A stretch of 48,099 nt of DNA, from contig NZ_JACJPL010000033.1 in NCBI RefSeq assembly GCF_014696065.1, forward strand, positions 1 through 48,099. The letters are read 5' to 3'. Shown in pieces: positions 7,051-16,722 of the stretch. The notes under the pieces are model-generated. The model had not been told where the DNA came from. It worked only from the letters and a program-made list of their open reading frames with translations, and did no database searches. Position numbers and translations under genes: made by a program. Each line of letters opens with the position of its first letter. Position 1 is the stretch's first letter. This DNA comes from Leptolyngbya sp. FACHB-261. GTDB taxonomy: Bacteria > Cyanobacteriota > Cyanobacteriia > FACHB-261.

Positions 7051-8094
7051 TTAGAGGCTTTGTCCCAGTTGGCTTTGGTGAATATGTCGTCTTTGGCTTG
7101 CGCCTGTTCTTTTTAAGGCAACAGTCTCTAGCTGTACATAGAGTTGCTTAGGCAGGAGCAACAGCATATAAGCCGCAATGACAGTCAGAAGAGTTCGGCG
7201 TGGTTCTTCGAACAAAACACGCCAGTGAGTTGTGATGGCGCGATGCACAAGTTTCACAGCCATTGCCCCTGACCCCGAGCGCACAGCACGACGCGCTAAA
7301 TAGCGAAGCTGGTAAGCTCTTGCTACATTGCCCCAACGAGCAATCACATCTGGTGCGTAGGTACGGGTCTTATTAATTACCTGCTCCCAAGATTCAAACT
7401 GCTTAAGCAAGTTAGCTGACAACCCTTCTGAATTTACTCGGTACAATGTCAGGGCTTCAGGAATACCTTCAATTTGCCATTGTGTTTGAATGGCAATACG
7501 AATCCAACATTCAATATCCTCTGATTGACGGAAACGGTCATCGAAATAAAAATCTTCAGTAGTGCCGTAAAGATCATCCTGGAACCGAATCGCGTCAAGA
7601 ACTTCCCGGCGCAACACAGGTGCTGAACCATTGCCGATTGGGTTTCGGCACAATAGATACTCAGGCGTAATTCCAGATAACTTAGGCATCTGGTAGGTGC
7701 CCAGTGGTTCTCCGGTTTCATCTATGAAAGCAGAGCGGCTAAAACTAACCCCGACAGTAGGTGCACTTTCTAGGTGACCAATGTGTCGTTCTAGCTTTTG
7801 AGGTAACCAGAGATCGTCAGAGTCCAATAAAGCCAAGTACTGCCCCTGTGCATGGCGAATGCCAGTATTTCTAGCACCTGCTAAACCTCTGTTCTTTTGA
7901 TAAACAATACGAATTCGAGGGTCTGTAAATTGCTGGCAAATCTCAATACTATGATCGGGGGACTCGTCATCTACGATGATCAACTCAAAGTCTGAATAAG
8001 TCTGCGCTAAAACTGATTGAATGGTTGCTGCAATGTAGCGTTCTACTTTGTAAACAGGGACGACTACAGAAACTTTTGGCGTTGTTTTAATCAT
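7051..8094 (-). CDS. Family 2 glycosyltransferase
   Basis: The 347-residue protein opens with the GT-A signature (VSVVVPVYKVERYIAATIQS). It has the nucleotide-sugar motif VDDESPD at 41-47 and the metal-binding DSDD at 91-94. The C-terminal third is basic and hydrophobic (MLLLLPKQLYVQL), suggesting membrane association. GT2 enzymes add one sugar to the lipid-linked repeat unit at the cytoplasmic face. It lies 9 bp downstream of the flippase gene on the same strand. Specificity unknown. Confidence 0.88.
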   Translation of the reverse strand: MIKTTPKVSVVVPVYKVERYIAATIQSVLAQTYSDFELIIVDDESPDHSIEICQQFTDPRIRIVYQKNRGLAGARNTGIRHAQGQYLALLDSDDLWLPQKLERHIGHLESAPTVGVSFSRSAFIDETGEPLGTYQMPKLSGITPEYLLCRNPIGNGSAPVLRREVLDAIRFQDDLYGTTEDFYFDDRFRQSEDIECWIRIAIQTQWQIEGIPEALTLYRVNSEGLSANLLKQFESWEQVINKTRTYAPDVIARWGNVARAYQLRYLARRAVRSGSGAMAVKLVHRAITTHWRVLFEEPRRTLLTVIAAYMLLLLPKQLYVQLETVALKRTGASQRRHIHQSQLGQSL

Positions 8095-8103
8095 ATAACT
8101 AGC

Positions 8104-9399
8104 TCAGTGTTCTGGTTTGAGGTAGGAACCTGGGTGGGAATCAAAGACATATCGTCCTACCCACACAGTAAAAATGGGCAGAATGGTGATGTGAGCGAGC
8201 AAGACTGCGGTTGCAACCCCTAAGATTCCCCACTGTGTGCTGATGCCTATAGCGATCACAAACATGATCGTGAAAATTAGGTTCCATTGCAGATTGATTT
8301 GGGGTTTACCCACTGCACAGGTTAGTTGAGAAGCAGCATCTGCGAAGGGACGAGGCAAAGCAGATAAACAGATAAGAATTAGGACAGGAATAGCCCCAGC
8401 CTCTGTCCACTTCTGACTGAAGACAATCGGAACGTACCAAGGAGCTAAGCTTGATTGAATCAAGATTAGAGGTACTGTGATCAACGCAATAGTCCTCAGT
8501 CCACTAAAAAAACGCGACTTTAGTTGTGCTAGGTCAGTGTTGACGGCACAAAGATATGGAAATAATGCTGAGCTACAGGCCGTGATCACACTTAAACTGA
8601 TGCCTAAACCAGCGTTAAAGGCAAAATAGTAAATTCCTAATGCTTGGACCCCTAAAAAACGACCAACCAGCAGGTAGTCAACGTTATTCCTTAAGGTGGT
8701 CAGCAACTCGATTCCTAAAATGCTTCGACTATAGTCAAAAATGCTCCGCCAGTGTTTTAGCGTAAATCTACCCTTCGGTCGCCATGAATGATTGAAGTAA
8801 TAGAAAGCAACCCAAATCGGCGCGACTAGAACCTTTGGCAAGATAACTGCCCACATTCCCATGTCGAGAAAGGCGAAGATAACTGTTAAGACACAATCAG
8901 ATGAGAGCTGCAAGGTGTTACATATGGCTACAATTTTTAGACGGCTCTCTCGTTGAATTAGGGCACATTGAACTATCCCCAATGGTAGGATCAGGTAAAC
9001 CATGCCCATCAGACAAATGGGTAGAATTAGCGTGTTGTGCTGGTAGGACAAACTTACCGGATAAGCTATCAAGCATTGGACAATAAAGAGAAAACTGAAC
9101 AATATCCAGTTAAACCAGTAAGCAGTTTCGCAAAGCGGCTCTAGCTCCTCCTCCCGCGCCTGAATTAACTTTGTTACAACCCCACTGCGAGTGAATACAT
9201 TGACAAACTCGTTAGTGGTCAGGACTAGAGCCGCTAACCCATAATCGGTGGGGCTGAGTAGACGGGCTAGAACAACGGTAGTCGCTAACCGAAAAAAGCG
9301 AACAACTAGCTGTGAACCTCCTAGCCAGCCTAGATTCTGGATGAATTTGTCAGACAGCTTTCTCTTGATTTGAGCAATGATTCCCTGAGCACTAATCAT
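8104..9399 (-). CDS. Wzx-like polysaccharide flippase (MOP superfamily)
   Basis: A 431-residue, strongly hydrophobic protein with about 12 predicted membrane spans. It has the family pattern near the N-terminus (GGSQLVVRFFRLATTVVLAR, then LLSPTDYGLAALVL). Wzx proteins turn the lipid-linked repeat unit across the cytoplasmic membrane for polymerisation. ATG start at 9399. Its position between the priming enzyme and a glycosyltransferase fits a Wzx/Wzy-dependent pathway. Confidence 0.88.
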   Translation of the reverse strand: MISAQGIIAQIKRKLSDKFIQNLGWLGGSQLVVRFFRLATTVVLARLLSPTDYGLAALVLTTNEFVNVFTRSGVVTKLIQAREEELEPLCETAYWFNWILFSFLFIVQCLIAYPVSLSYQHNTLILPICLMGMVYLILPLGIVQCALIQRESRLKIVAICNTLQLSSDCVLTVIFAFLDMGMWAVILPKVLVAPIWVAFYYFNHSWRPKGRFTLKHWRSIFDYSRSILGIELLTTLRNNVDYLLVGRFLGVQALGIYYFAFNAGLGISLSVITACSSALFPYLCAVNTDLAQLKSRFFSGLRTIALITVPLILIQSSLAPWYVPIVFSQKWTEAGAIPVLILICLSALPRPFADAASQLTCAVGKPQINLQWNLIFTIMFVIAIGISTQWGILGVATAVLLAHITILPIFTVWVGRYVFDSHPGSYLKPEH

Positions 9400-9476
9400 A
9401 GAACTGCGTGAGTCACGTTTAGGAGACTATAGGATATTGAGCCGTGCCAATGTCTTCTACAGAAGGGTAAAGGCCA

Positions 9477-11441
9477 TTAAATGGCGCCACTATCTTTGCT
9501 AAACAGGACCGTGACAGTTTTTAACAGAAGAGATAAGTCACGCTTCAAACTCCAGTTTTTTTGGTACTTCAGGTCTAGCTTGATCACGTCTTCGAAGTTA
9601 CGTATCTTAGAGCGGCCATTGACTTGCCACTCACCTGTAATTCCAGGCTTGACATCTAGGCGCGCCCACTCTGGAGCATCGTAATGATTAAGTTCTTCTG
9701 CTGTAGGGGGACGGGTACCGACTAAGCTCATATCCCCCAGGAGCACATTCCAAAACTGTGGAAATTCATCCAAACTAGTTTTGCGCAGAAAACGACCCAC
9801 CCGAGTTATTCGCGGGTCTTTATCGTTCTTGAAAAAATTGCCGTTAGCCTGGTTAGCAATTTGGCTCTTTAGGGCTTCTGCATTAGCAACCATTGAGCGG
9901 AATTTCCAGATGCGGAAGCGCTTACTCATCAATCCACAGCGAACCTGGCTAAAGAAGATTGGGCCAGGGTCATCCAATTGAATGGCAATACTAATGGGAA
10001 TTAACAGAATTGCCATAATGGAAAGACCAACAACTGCACCAACAATATCGATAGACCGTTTGATTGGATGATTGACCGAGGGGTGAAGCTTAAGTTGCGG
10101 ATCTTGCCTGAGCTGACGTTTTAGGTCTTTGTCACGGTAGGTTCGGGCTGTTGCGGCAGCTTCCTCAATGTTAAAAGCGCGATCTATGCCTACCATTACT
10201 AGGGTTGCTCTAACTTCTGGAATGACGCTCCAAAGCACCAGTTCATGTTTACCTGCTTGAGCCAATTTCAAGCAGGCGACCAGAGCTCCCAAGCCAGTGC
10301 TATCGATAAACTTAGTTGCACTCATGTCCAGAACAATTTTTTGAGAAAAGCTCTGGTCCAGGCCTTTTAAAACTGCTCGAAACTGCAGTACTTCAACTGT
10401 AGTTAAGCGTGCAGGGGTACTAAGAACTGTAGTTCCCTGATGTTGAAAGACTGTTGTTTCGGATTTCGAAGCAGAATCCTGCCGAATAACAGAATCTACC
10501 TCTGTTGATCGCGCACATTGAACTTTAGGATAGCGCTTTGCTAGCTCTGGGCTATGCACGAAAAGTTGATCTAAAACTGCAAATGCTCTCAAAATCCGAG
10601 CAGACAAACTGAGCTGCTTGATTCGAGTTCGCGATTCTACAAAGATCACCTGACTTCTACATAAAAGTTTGGCCAGAAGTAGAAAAGGAACTGCTACTCC
10701 TGCCCCTGTTGAAAGTACTAAATTAGGTTGCTCACGCTGCAAGACCTTGAATGCAAGGAACAAGTTGCGAACTAGATTAGGGAGGTTGCGATTGGTAGGG
10801 CTATGAGCCCAGTACACCCGTCCTGGCTCATCTTGGAGTTCGTTTTTGGTGGTTTCTGCCCGAAATGTAACCCAGCAAGAGCTTTGAAACTGCTGCCGGA
10901 AAGGTTTTAGTTGTTGCATTTCCTTGAAATGACCACCGGAAGAACAGACCAACATGATCTTTTTGTCAGTGCTATCTCCGTAGTACTCACTTAGCTGCTT
11001 GCAGAGGTCAGCCTGAGGCAGTTTCAGATCTGTAGATTCTGTTGCTGTCAGGAACTTCGTTAGAGATGCAGGAGATCTTGCAATAGAAACACCTTGCTGC
11101 TCTAGAGCATCAGCCAATTCCAACTGATGGTCATCGACATGCTCCCCAAAGCGCTGAGTTCTAGGAACGAGTACATAGGGCTTACCGGAAGCCTCCAACA
11201 GAAGGGCCGTACCTTCACCGCAATGAGCAATAATTAGACGCGCCTGATCAACTAGAGTTTTGAAGGCAGATTCTGGAAGTAACTTAAAAACCTTGACCTG
11301 ATCTGGAAGCTTGGTTGAGCAACCGTATTGTACGACTACTTCCTCATTCTGATCGATAAAACCATTGCGAATTAGCAGATTCACCCAGTCCATCAAAGCG
11401 TTGAAGGGGTACTGTTCTGTTCCTACTGTAACTAGAATCAT
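9477..11441 (-). CDS. Four-domain fusion: PssE-like + PssD-like + STAS + priming glycosyl-phosphate transferase
   Basis: The 654-residue protein, read from ATG 11441 (MILVTVGTEQYPF; an upstream TTG adds 12 residues), has four modules. Residues 1-150 are Alg13/PssE-like (IIAHCGEGTALLLEASGKPY). Residues 160-310 are Alg14/PssD-like (MLVCSSGGHFKEMQQL; LVLSTGAGVAVPFLLLAKLL). Residues 335-432 are a STAS domain with FIDSTGLGALV. Residues 458-654 are a bacterial sugar transferase (one membrane span, then KFRSM, DEFPQFWNVLLGDMSLVGTR). The last module attaches sugar-1-phosphate to undecaprenyl phosphate. PssD/PssE pairs add the next sugar, glucuronate in rhizobia. One polypeptide thus holds the first two steps plus a regulatory module. 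The fold calls are firm; the sugars are unknown. Confidence 0.87.
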   Translation of the reverse strand: MILVTVGTEQYPFNALMDWVNLLIRNGFIDQNEEVVVQYGCSTKLPDQVKVFKLLPESAFKTLVDQARLIIAHCGEGTALLLEASGKPYVLVPRTQRFGEHVDDHQLELADALEQQGVSIARSPASLTKFLTATESTDLKLPQADLCKQLSEYYGDSTDKKIMLVCSSGGHFKEMQQLKPFRQQFQSSCWVTFRAETTKNELQDEPGRVYWAHSPTNRNLPNLVRNLFLAFKVLQREQPNLVLSTGAGVAVPFLLLAKLLCRSQVIFVESRTRIKQLSLSARILRAFAVLDQLFVHSPELAKRYPKVQCARSTEVDSVIRQDSASKSETTVFQHQGTTVLSTPARLTTVEVLQFRAVLKGLDQSFSQKIVLDMSATKFIDSTGLGALVACLKLAQAGKHELVLWSVIPEVRATLVMVGIDRAFNIEEAAATARTYRDKDLKRQLRQDPQLKLHPSVNHPIKRSIDIVGAVVGLSIMAILLIPISIAIQLDDPGPIFFSQVRCGLMSKRFRIWKFRSMVANAEALKSQIANQANGNFFKNDKDPRITRVGRFLRKTSLDEFPQFWNVLLGDMSLVGTRPPTAEELNHYDAPEWARLDVKPGITGEWQVNGRSKIRNFEDVIKLDLKYQKNWSLKRDLSLLLKTVTVLFSKDSGAI

Positions 11442-11547
11442 TGGGGCTGACCGTTTACTAGAGGAATGAAAGGCCAAATGTGGGCATGTCAGCTTGACAT
11501 TTCATTTTTAAATTTCTATTTGGAAGTATGCCCATCTAGCTGATGTT

Positions 11548-11575
11548 CTAACGACTCTATTTCTTCTGTCGTTAG
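11548..11575. repeat. Inverted repeat in the operon's internal gap
   Basis: CTAACGAC (11548-11555) and GTCGTTAG (11568-11575) pair perfectly around 12 nt. They lie in the 234-bp gap between the GT4 gene and the fusion gene, the largest gap in the operon. It could be an attenuator or an internal control site. Confidence 0.4.
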
Positions 11576-11711
11576 CTTAAGAATCTAGAGAAAAATCAGT
11601 GTTTTCACGCTTTCAATCCAGTAAGCAAGAGTTGGTGAATCAATTAACTCTTATGGGTCCTCTACTTTTTTTCTAAAGTTAAAGGGCTCTTGTTTCACCG
11701 CCAGTCCGAGG

Positions 11712-12701
11712 TTAGAAACCGATTACTCTCCAAAACAAGTTTTCCCATTGCTCCAGATACTTCTCCCAAGCATGCTTTACAGATTTTCTACCCGCTTCTC
11801 CCCATGCTTCTAGATTTTGGCTAAGCAAAGATGCAATCGCTTGAGCTAATTCCTGAGAATCTAGGGAAGGCACTGCAAGGCCACAATCCTGGATCTGCTC
11901 GCTTAAACCATCAACATCAGCAACAATTAAAGCTTTACTGGCGGCTTTAGCTTCTAAACAAACGATTCCCCAAGGTTCCCAACGCGAAGGAACGATGACT
12001 GCGTCACAGCTTTGTAGAAATTGAGCTACATCGTCTATCCGTCCCACAAATTGGACATTGTCTAGGCCTTGAGCTGCCTTCTTAAGTTTCGCCTCATCTG
12101 GTCCTGTACCTGCAATACGAAGCCTTATAGGCGCTTGCGGAATTAAACGCATTGCATCCAGTAGAATATCAAACCCCTTCTGAGTGCAAAACCTTCCGTA
12201 GGTTGCCAGGGTGAGCAGCTGATTACTCGGTTTGGGTGATAGTTGCAAGAAATTGTCTAGATTGCAACAGGGCTGAATCAAATCGAGCTTCTTTTGAGCA
12301 ACTAGATTGTTTGCGTTCAGCCACTTTTGCTGTGCTTGAGAAATTGCAACGACACGATGGGCTAGAGCATGAGAGAGCTTGAGCATTAAGCGAAACCGAG
12401 CCACTGACGGCACGTTGAATCGCTCAAATCCTGCTGAGTAATGGTGTTCGTAGATGACGATTTTAGTGCGTCTGTGCAGCAATCTGACAAGCAACAGATC
12501 TACTAAACCTTTCCAGTTGCAAGCTTGATGGCAAAGAATCAAGTCTGGCTTTAAGTTGCTAATGGCTGCTCTAGCAGTTTCGATGGGGGAGGTTGAAAAC
12601 TCGAATTGCTCGGCTAGGCGAGAATTCTTGAGGTTTTCCACGGTTGACTTGACCCCCCCCATTTTGTCATCACCCAGTAGATGAAGAATTTTAGGTTTCA
12701 T
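11712..12701 (-). CDS. Family 4 glycosyltransferase
   Basis: A GT-B enzyme of 329 residues from ATG 12701 (MKPKILHLLGDDKMGGVKST). A TTG at 12752 would add 17 hydrophobic residues and lacks a good ribosome site. The GT4 donor site is clear: PSRWEPWGIVCLEA holds the E-x7-E pair (about 242 and 250), and YGRFCTQKGFDILLDA is the linker strand. It transfers a sugar, usually with retention, to the growing lipid-linked repeat. The start overlaps the Wzy-like gene by 11 bp, indicating coupled translation. Confidence 0.88.
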   Translation of the reverse strand: MKPKILHLLGDDKMGGVKSTVENLKNSRLAEQFEFSTSPIETARAAISNLKPDLILCHQACNWKGLVDLLLVRLLHRRTKIVIYEHHYSAGFERFNVPSVARFRLMLKLSHALAHRVVAISQAQQKWLNANNLVAQKKLDLIQPCCNLDNFLQLSPKPSNQLLTLATYGRFCTQKGFDILLDAMRLIPQAPIRLRIAGTGPDEAKLKKAAQGLDNVQFVGRIDDVAQFLQSCDAVIVPSRWEPWGIVCLEAKAASKALIVADVDGLSEQIQDCGLAVPSLDSQELAQAIASLLSQNLEAWGEAGRKSVKHAWEKYLEQWENLFWRVIGF

Positions 12702-13992
12702 GGCAAAGGCTAGGTGAAATAGGCTGAAGACGATAGCTTTGATTAAAGGCAATCCCTAGTAAGACTAAGCCAGGCCAGTATAGATAGGCCAAGATCTCTA
12801 GGTTCTCACCTAAAGCATAGAGAAATAGGATTAGCAATATACTCAAGCCTGTCTGAGCGATTACGCTATTCTGAGCTTTGAGAAGCAGATCTACAAAACT
12901 CAAAAGCAGGGGGACCGCTAGAGCCAAGAAACCAACTAAGCCCTTCACAAACAGTAGGCCAAACCAGCTATGGTGTGAGCCAATGGGCATGTACTCAACC
13001 AAGTGTGGTCCCCGTTCAACAACGCCATGTCCCCAAATGGGCGCTTCGTCCTGCCAACGTTGAACAGCAATACTTCCCAAAGTTGCACGAACCCGAGAAG
13101 AACCAGCCCGTGCTGCCTTAAAAGCATCTAAGAAGTCGTGGTATGCCTGTAAGAGTGCAGGAGTAAAAATGCCTGTCAAGGTCGATGTAAAACCCAAAGT
13201 AAACAACATACCGGGGCGAGTCAGGTTAGCAAGAATCCGACTAAATATAGGAACAACTGCTAAGGTGACCAGAGCCAATCTGGACTGAGAGACAACACAC
13301 ATCAAAACGCTAGCGATGATGCCAGCCCAGCGCCACTTTTTTACTTTTTCCTGAAGCGCAAATACAAAGTAGACATTTGCCACAAACCCTAAAGCTGGAG
13401 CCCAAGGCGTAAACAAACGCCACCTAACTCTGCCTCCTTCAGGATCGATTTCATAAAGATTCAGCGCAAAGAATTCTGGACCTGGACCACCGACTAGGCT
13501 TGTTGGGGAGACGTAGGGAGTCTGTGGTAGATGTAAAACGTAAGCCAATAAAAAGAGGGGGAAAAGCAGCAAAGTTTGAAAGCAGACAATACAAGTAGCT
13601 CGATAAATGAGCTGAGGACGAATTTTTAGGCAGCCGATTAATGGGAATATTGCCATAAGAGCCCAGCCCTTAGCCCAACCGATAGTTGACTTGATAATGG
13701 CTGGAACCCCTAAGCCAAAATCAAGATGCCCCATGATTAAGGCAACTTCCATCACCAACATGGCACTTACCCAAATCCAAACTCCCCAGGGAATGTAAAT
13801 CCTATCAGCAGCAGGGGTTAAGTCAGTTTGCTGCCAGAGTTTTCTGCATAAGTAGAAAAGCAGTATCCAGGCAATTGCTGGAGCTGCAATATAGAGCCCT
13901 CCCACTACATAAAGGCCATAAGTACCAGTAATAGCATGCCAAACTAGACGTTCTTCAAAGTTACACGGCGATAAATCGTTTCGCGTGTCCAT
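12691..13992 (-). CDS. Wzy-like O-antigen/exopolysaccharide polymerase
   Basis: A 433-residue integral membrane protein with about ten hydrophobic segments and a long extracytoplasmic loop (about 150-200). It has the Wzy/WaaL-type motifs SQSRLALVTL after a membrane span, and ERGPHLVEYMPIGSHHSWFG in the second large loop, where conserved His and Arg take part in polymerisation. It would join repeat units in the periplasm. ATG 13992; its first 49 bp overlap the end of the Wzz-like gene. Confidence 0.82.
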   Translation of the reverse strand: MDTRNDLSPCNFEERLVWHAITGTYGLYVVGGLYIAAPAIAWILLFYLCRKLWQQTDLTPAADRIYIPWGVWIWVSAMLVMEVALIMGHLDFGLGVPAIIKSTIGWAKGWALMAIFPLIGCLKIRPQLIYRATCIVCFQTLLLFPLFLLAYVLHLPQTPYVSPTSLVGGPGPEFFALNLYEIDPEGGRVRWRLFTPWAPALGFVANVYFVFALQEKVKKWRWAGIIASVLMCVVSQSRLALVTLAVVPIFSRILANLTRPGMLFTLGFTSTLTGIFTPALLQAYHDFLDAFKAARAGSSRVRATLGSIAVQRWQDEAPIWGHGVVERGPHLVEYMPIGSHHSWFGLLFVKGLVGFLALAVPLLLSFVDLLLKAQNSVIAQTGLSILLILFLYALGENLEILAYLYWPGLVLLGIAFNQSYRLQPISPSLCHET

Positions 13993-15359
13993 AACAAAAC
14001 CAGCCCAGTTGTGATTAAAACTGATCCTAAAAACGCCCCTGCCAAGACAAATTTTCCCTTGGGAGAAGTGGGTTCGTCAGGTAGAGATGGCTCCACGAGA
14101 ACTTGTACTAATGGGTAGGAGGCAAAGACATCCGTCTTGCTGACATCTGTTTTCGCCAAGGTAGAACTGAAAACTGCCTGAGCGACCTGGAGATTAAGCT
14201 GCAAGTTTTGCAAGGTTGCAGCTTTACCAACTTGTCTATTAAGCCTGGTTTCCAGCTGGACTATTTGTTTGTCCAAAGACTCTGCCTGACCACCTAGACC
14301 ACGTTGCTGTGCCTGTACAGAAACTAAGTCCTGAAATAGATTAGCTCGATTTCCAGCCGAGGGAAGATTTAGAAGCTGCAATCCCTTTCCATCAAGTTCT
14401 CGCCCAACTAACAATTGGCTCCGTCGAAGTAGAGCATTGTGAGCTGCTGTTTGTCTGGCAACTTCTTTAACCACTTTAGGGTGGTTAGGCCCCCACTTGG
14501 ACAAATAAATCTCAAGAGTAGTACTAGATTCAGCATAGTCTTTGAGATTTTGTTGAAAGATCGAATCAGCTTGCAAAACGAAGGCATCGGCAGCCTGTTG
14601 GGGCGAGACGCCGAGATTACCCGATAATTGCAGTAATTGCTTATTGGCTTTTTGGTGCTCGGCGACCACTTCAACTTGCTGTTTGCGTAGCTGCTCAATA
14701 TTGAGCGCTAGCTCCTTGAATTGGTCTGTGGAAGTCAGACCGGATTTCGCCTCATAGGTGGCAAGCGCTTGCTGTGCTTCTCTGAGTTTTTCCTTTGCAG
14801 AACCGAGTGTCGCTTTCAGGCTCTGTGCCCGTTGCTTTTCTTCATTTGCCCTCAACTTGTCAAGCTGCTCCTCAAAGGCATTGTATAGAGCCTGCGACTT
14901 GTCCCTTGCTTGTTCGGGGTTAAAACCCGTCACACTAAAGTTGAGCACTGCTGTTTGATCAATCAGTTTGATGCGGGGTTTGCCAAACTCTTCAATGGGC
15001 AAATCGAGTTGTTCAGCTGCTATCTTCAGGACAGCCTTACTTTCCGCAATTGTTTTGTAGTTAACTTTTGGATCTACAGTTGAGCCGCTATATGGAGAGC
15101 TGACGTTGGAAGATGCTTGGCCAACATTATCGAGATTAATAGTAGAACCCGCTCCTGCACCTGGAAGAATGAGAGACCATTCACTGGTGTAAGTGACGGG
15201 AGCTATTTTCAGATAGGTCAGGGCCATGCCCCAAAGCATGACGTTGGTACCCAGAGCCAAGAGCATGTAGCGAACGAACCGCCCCCCTCGTTTTGATTCT
15301 CGCTCACGAACCTCTCTTGAGAGGTCTGAAATTTCTGGAATGTTAGTAGAATCTGTCAT
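13944..15359 (-). CDS. Wzz/GumC-type polysaccharide co-polymerase
   Basis: The 471-residue protein has membrane spans near 31-51 and 440-461, and a periplasmic region between them with long coiled coils (about 175-260 and 340-400). The proline-rich motif SLPDEPTSPKGKFVLAGAFL precedes the second span, as is typical of chain-length proteins. There is no C-terminal tyrosine-kinase domain and no kinase gene nearby, so it is a kinase-less type. It sets chain length and links polymerase and exporter. Start ATGA overlaps the exporter's stop by 4 bp. Confidence 0.88.
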   Translation of the reverse strand: MTDSTNIPEISDLSREVRERESKRGGRFVRYMLLALGTNVMLWGMALTYLKIAPVTYTSEWSLILPGAGAGSTINLDNVGQASSNVSSPYSGSTVDPKVNYKTIAESKAVLKIAAEQLDLPIEEFGKPRIKLIDQTAVLNFSVTGFNPEQARDKSQALYNAFEEQLDKLRANEEKQRAQSLKATLGSAKEKLREAQQALATYEAKSGLTSTDQFKELALNIEQLRKQQVEVVAEHQKANKQLLQLSGNLGVSPQQAADAFVLQADSIFQQNLKDYAESSTTLEIYLSKWGPNHPKVVKEVARQTAAHNALLRRSQLLVGRELDGKGLQLLNLPSAGNRANLFQDLVSVQAQQRGLGGQAESLDKQIVQLETRLNRQVGKAATLQNLQLNLQVAQAVFSSTLAKTDVSKTDVFASYPLVQVLVEPSLPDEPTSPKGKFVLAGAFLGSVLITTGLVLLWTRETIYRRVTLKNV

Positions 15360-16426
15360 TTGAAGAGATTGAGTATGAGGCCAAACGGAGAAAAAATATC
15401 GCCAATGGTTCGGAATACATCCCTTAGGCCTGTAACTCTGGAGTCATAGCAGGCTACGCCATCTCCCGGCATGAGAAAGGGGTTATTCTCGTCGCCTGAG
15501 TCTCGGACCAACTTCTCAACTGGGCGGTTTAAGGTTTCAGTTTTACCAGTTAAGATGTTAGTTCTTACTAGAACGGCGTGACGGCGAGCATTGGTCGCGC
15601 CTGTACCACCAACACAGTTTGCAGCGATCACGGCTTGAGATAGCCTTGCTCCATAAGCGAAACCTCCATTTTCTACAGAGTTAGCAGATTGTCCATTACC
15701 AGGGGCTGGAATAGATAGATTGGATAGATAAACACGGATTCCTGGTGGGGTAATCTCTGAGGGGCGGACGAGATTGTTGTTAATTTTTTGAGTTGAGGAG
15801 ACAATAATTTGATCCCCGGCTACCAGGGGAATATCTTCAACTGGCTGACCACTAAATACACCCGATAAATCTATTGTCCTCTCTGCTGTTCCCCGGATGA
15901 CACGAATATTAGCCACATCTGCATCAGGCCTGACACCACCGGCTGCCCTTAGCGCAACAGTGAGGTAACGCTCAGGTGTGGCCACACCTGGAGCTTGATT
16001 ATTGTCCTGGCGCTCTTCGTTCGGGCGTCGGTCGTTAATCTGAACGCGACCAGGTTGAAAAGTTGCCCCTTGCACTGTGACTTCAATAGGAGCCCAAGAC
16101 AAAACCTGTAGGCTAACGTTGATGAAATCTTGCCGGAAATAGCCGCCTGAAACGAGGGCCTGAGAAATCTTTTCTGCTGCTGCTGTGGGCTCTAGCGTTT
16201 CTACCGGCAAAGAACCCAGAAACGGGAACTCTAACGCTCCATCAGAGTTAACGACGTAATTTCCAGCGAACTCGTCTCCTTCAGGAATAATAATTCTGAC
16301 CCGGTCACCGGGTGAAAGAGTGAGCGCAGCACTAGGGGCTGATGCGGCTAGAACTGATACAGTGACCGCGGATGCTAGGATGACGCACTGGACAAAAAGT
16401 GTTTTGGGGGGCAATTTGAGGGGCAT
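15356..16426 (-). CDS. Wza-like polysaccharide export protein
   Basis: A 356-residue protein with an N-terminal signal peptide (hydrophobic core about 10-30, cleavage near APSAA). The Poly_export domain follows (LSPGDRVRIIIPEGDEFAGN ... DGALEFPFLGSLPVETL), then SLBB-type ligand-binding regions (TVQGATFQPGRVQI). I see no lipobox cysteine. It would form the outer-membrane exit pore for the polymer. First gene of the operon; AGGGAG lies 8 nt before the ATG. The next gene overlaps it by ATGA. Confidence 0.88.
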   Translation of the reverse strand: MPLKLPPKTLFVQCVILASAVTVSVLAASAPSAALTLSPGDRVRIIIPEGDEFAGNYVVNSDGALEFPFLGSLPVETLEPTAAAEKISQALVSGGYFRQDFINVSLQVLSWAPIEVTVQGATFQPGRVQINDRRPNEERQDNNQAPGVATPERYLTVALRAAGGVRPDADVANIRVIRGTAERTIDLSGVFSGQPVEDIPLVAGDQIIVSSTQKINNNLVRPSEITPPGIRVYLSNLSIPAPGNGQSANSVENGGFAYGARLSQAVIAANCVGGTGATNARRHAVLVRTNILTGKTETLNRPVEKLVRDSGDENNPFLMPGDGVACYDSRVTGLRDVFRTIGDIFSPFGLILNLFK

Positions 16427-16722
16427 CAGTACAACTCCCTAAGCTTTTGGCTTTGGTTTAGGTGGAAGTGTTCTGAATGTAGCCTTCCCCTAGAAAATAG
16501 AAGCTAACTTACCGTTGAGTTCAGGTTTTCATAATTAGCTTCAGTTATTCTACTGAGGCTAGAACATTCTTAAGTGCTAACACTGAGGTTTCTGCTCCGC
16601 ACTCCACGGCGGCTAACGACTTTTACTGATCCTATGCAATGTGATTTGGGCTAAATTGAGCCTAGCATGGATTGCCTAAACAGCAGTTTCATGTCTTAAA
16701 AAACGATCAGTGAGCTGCCCCC

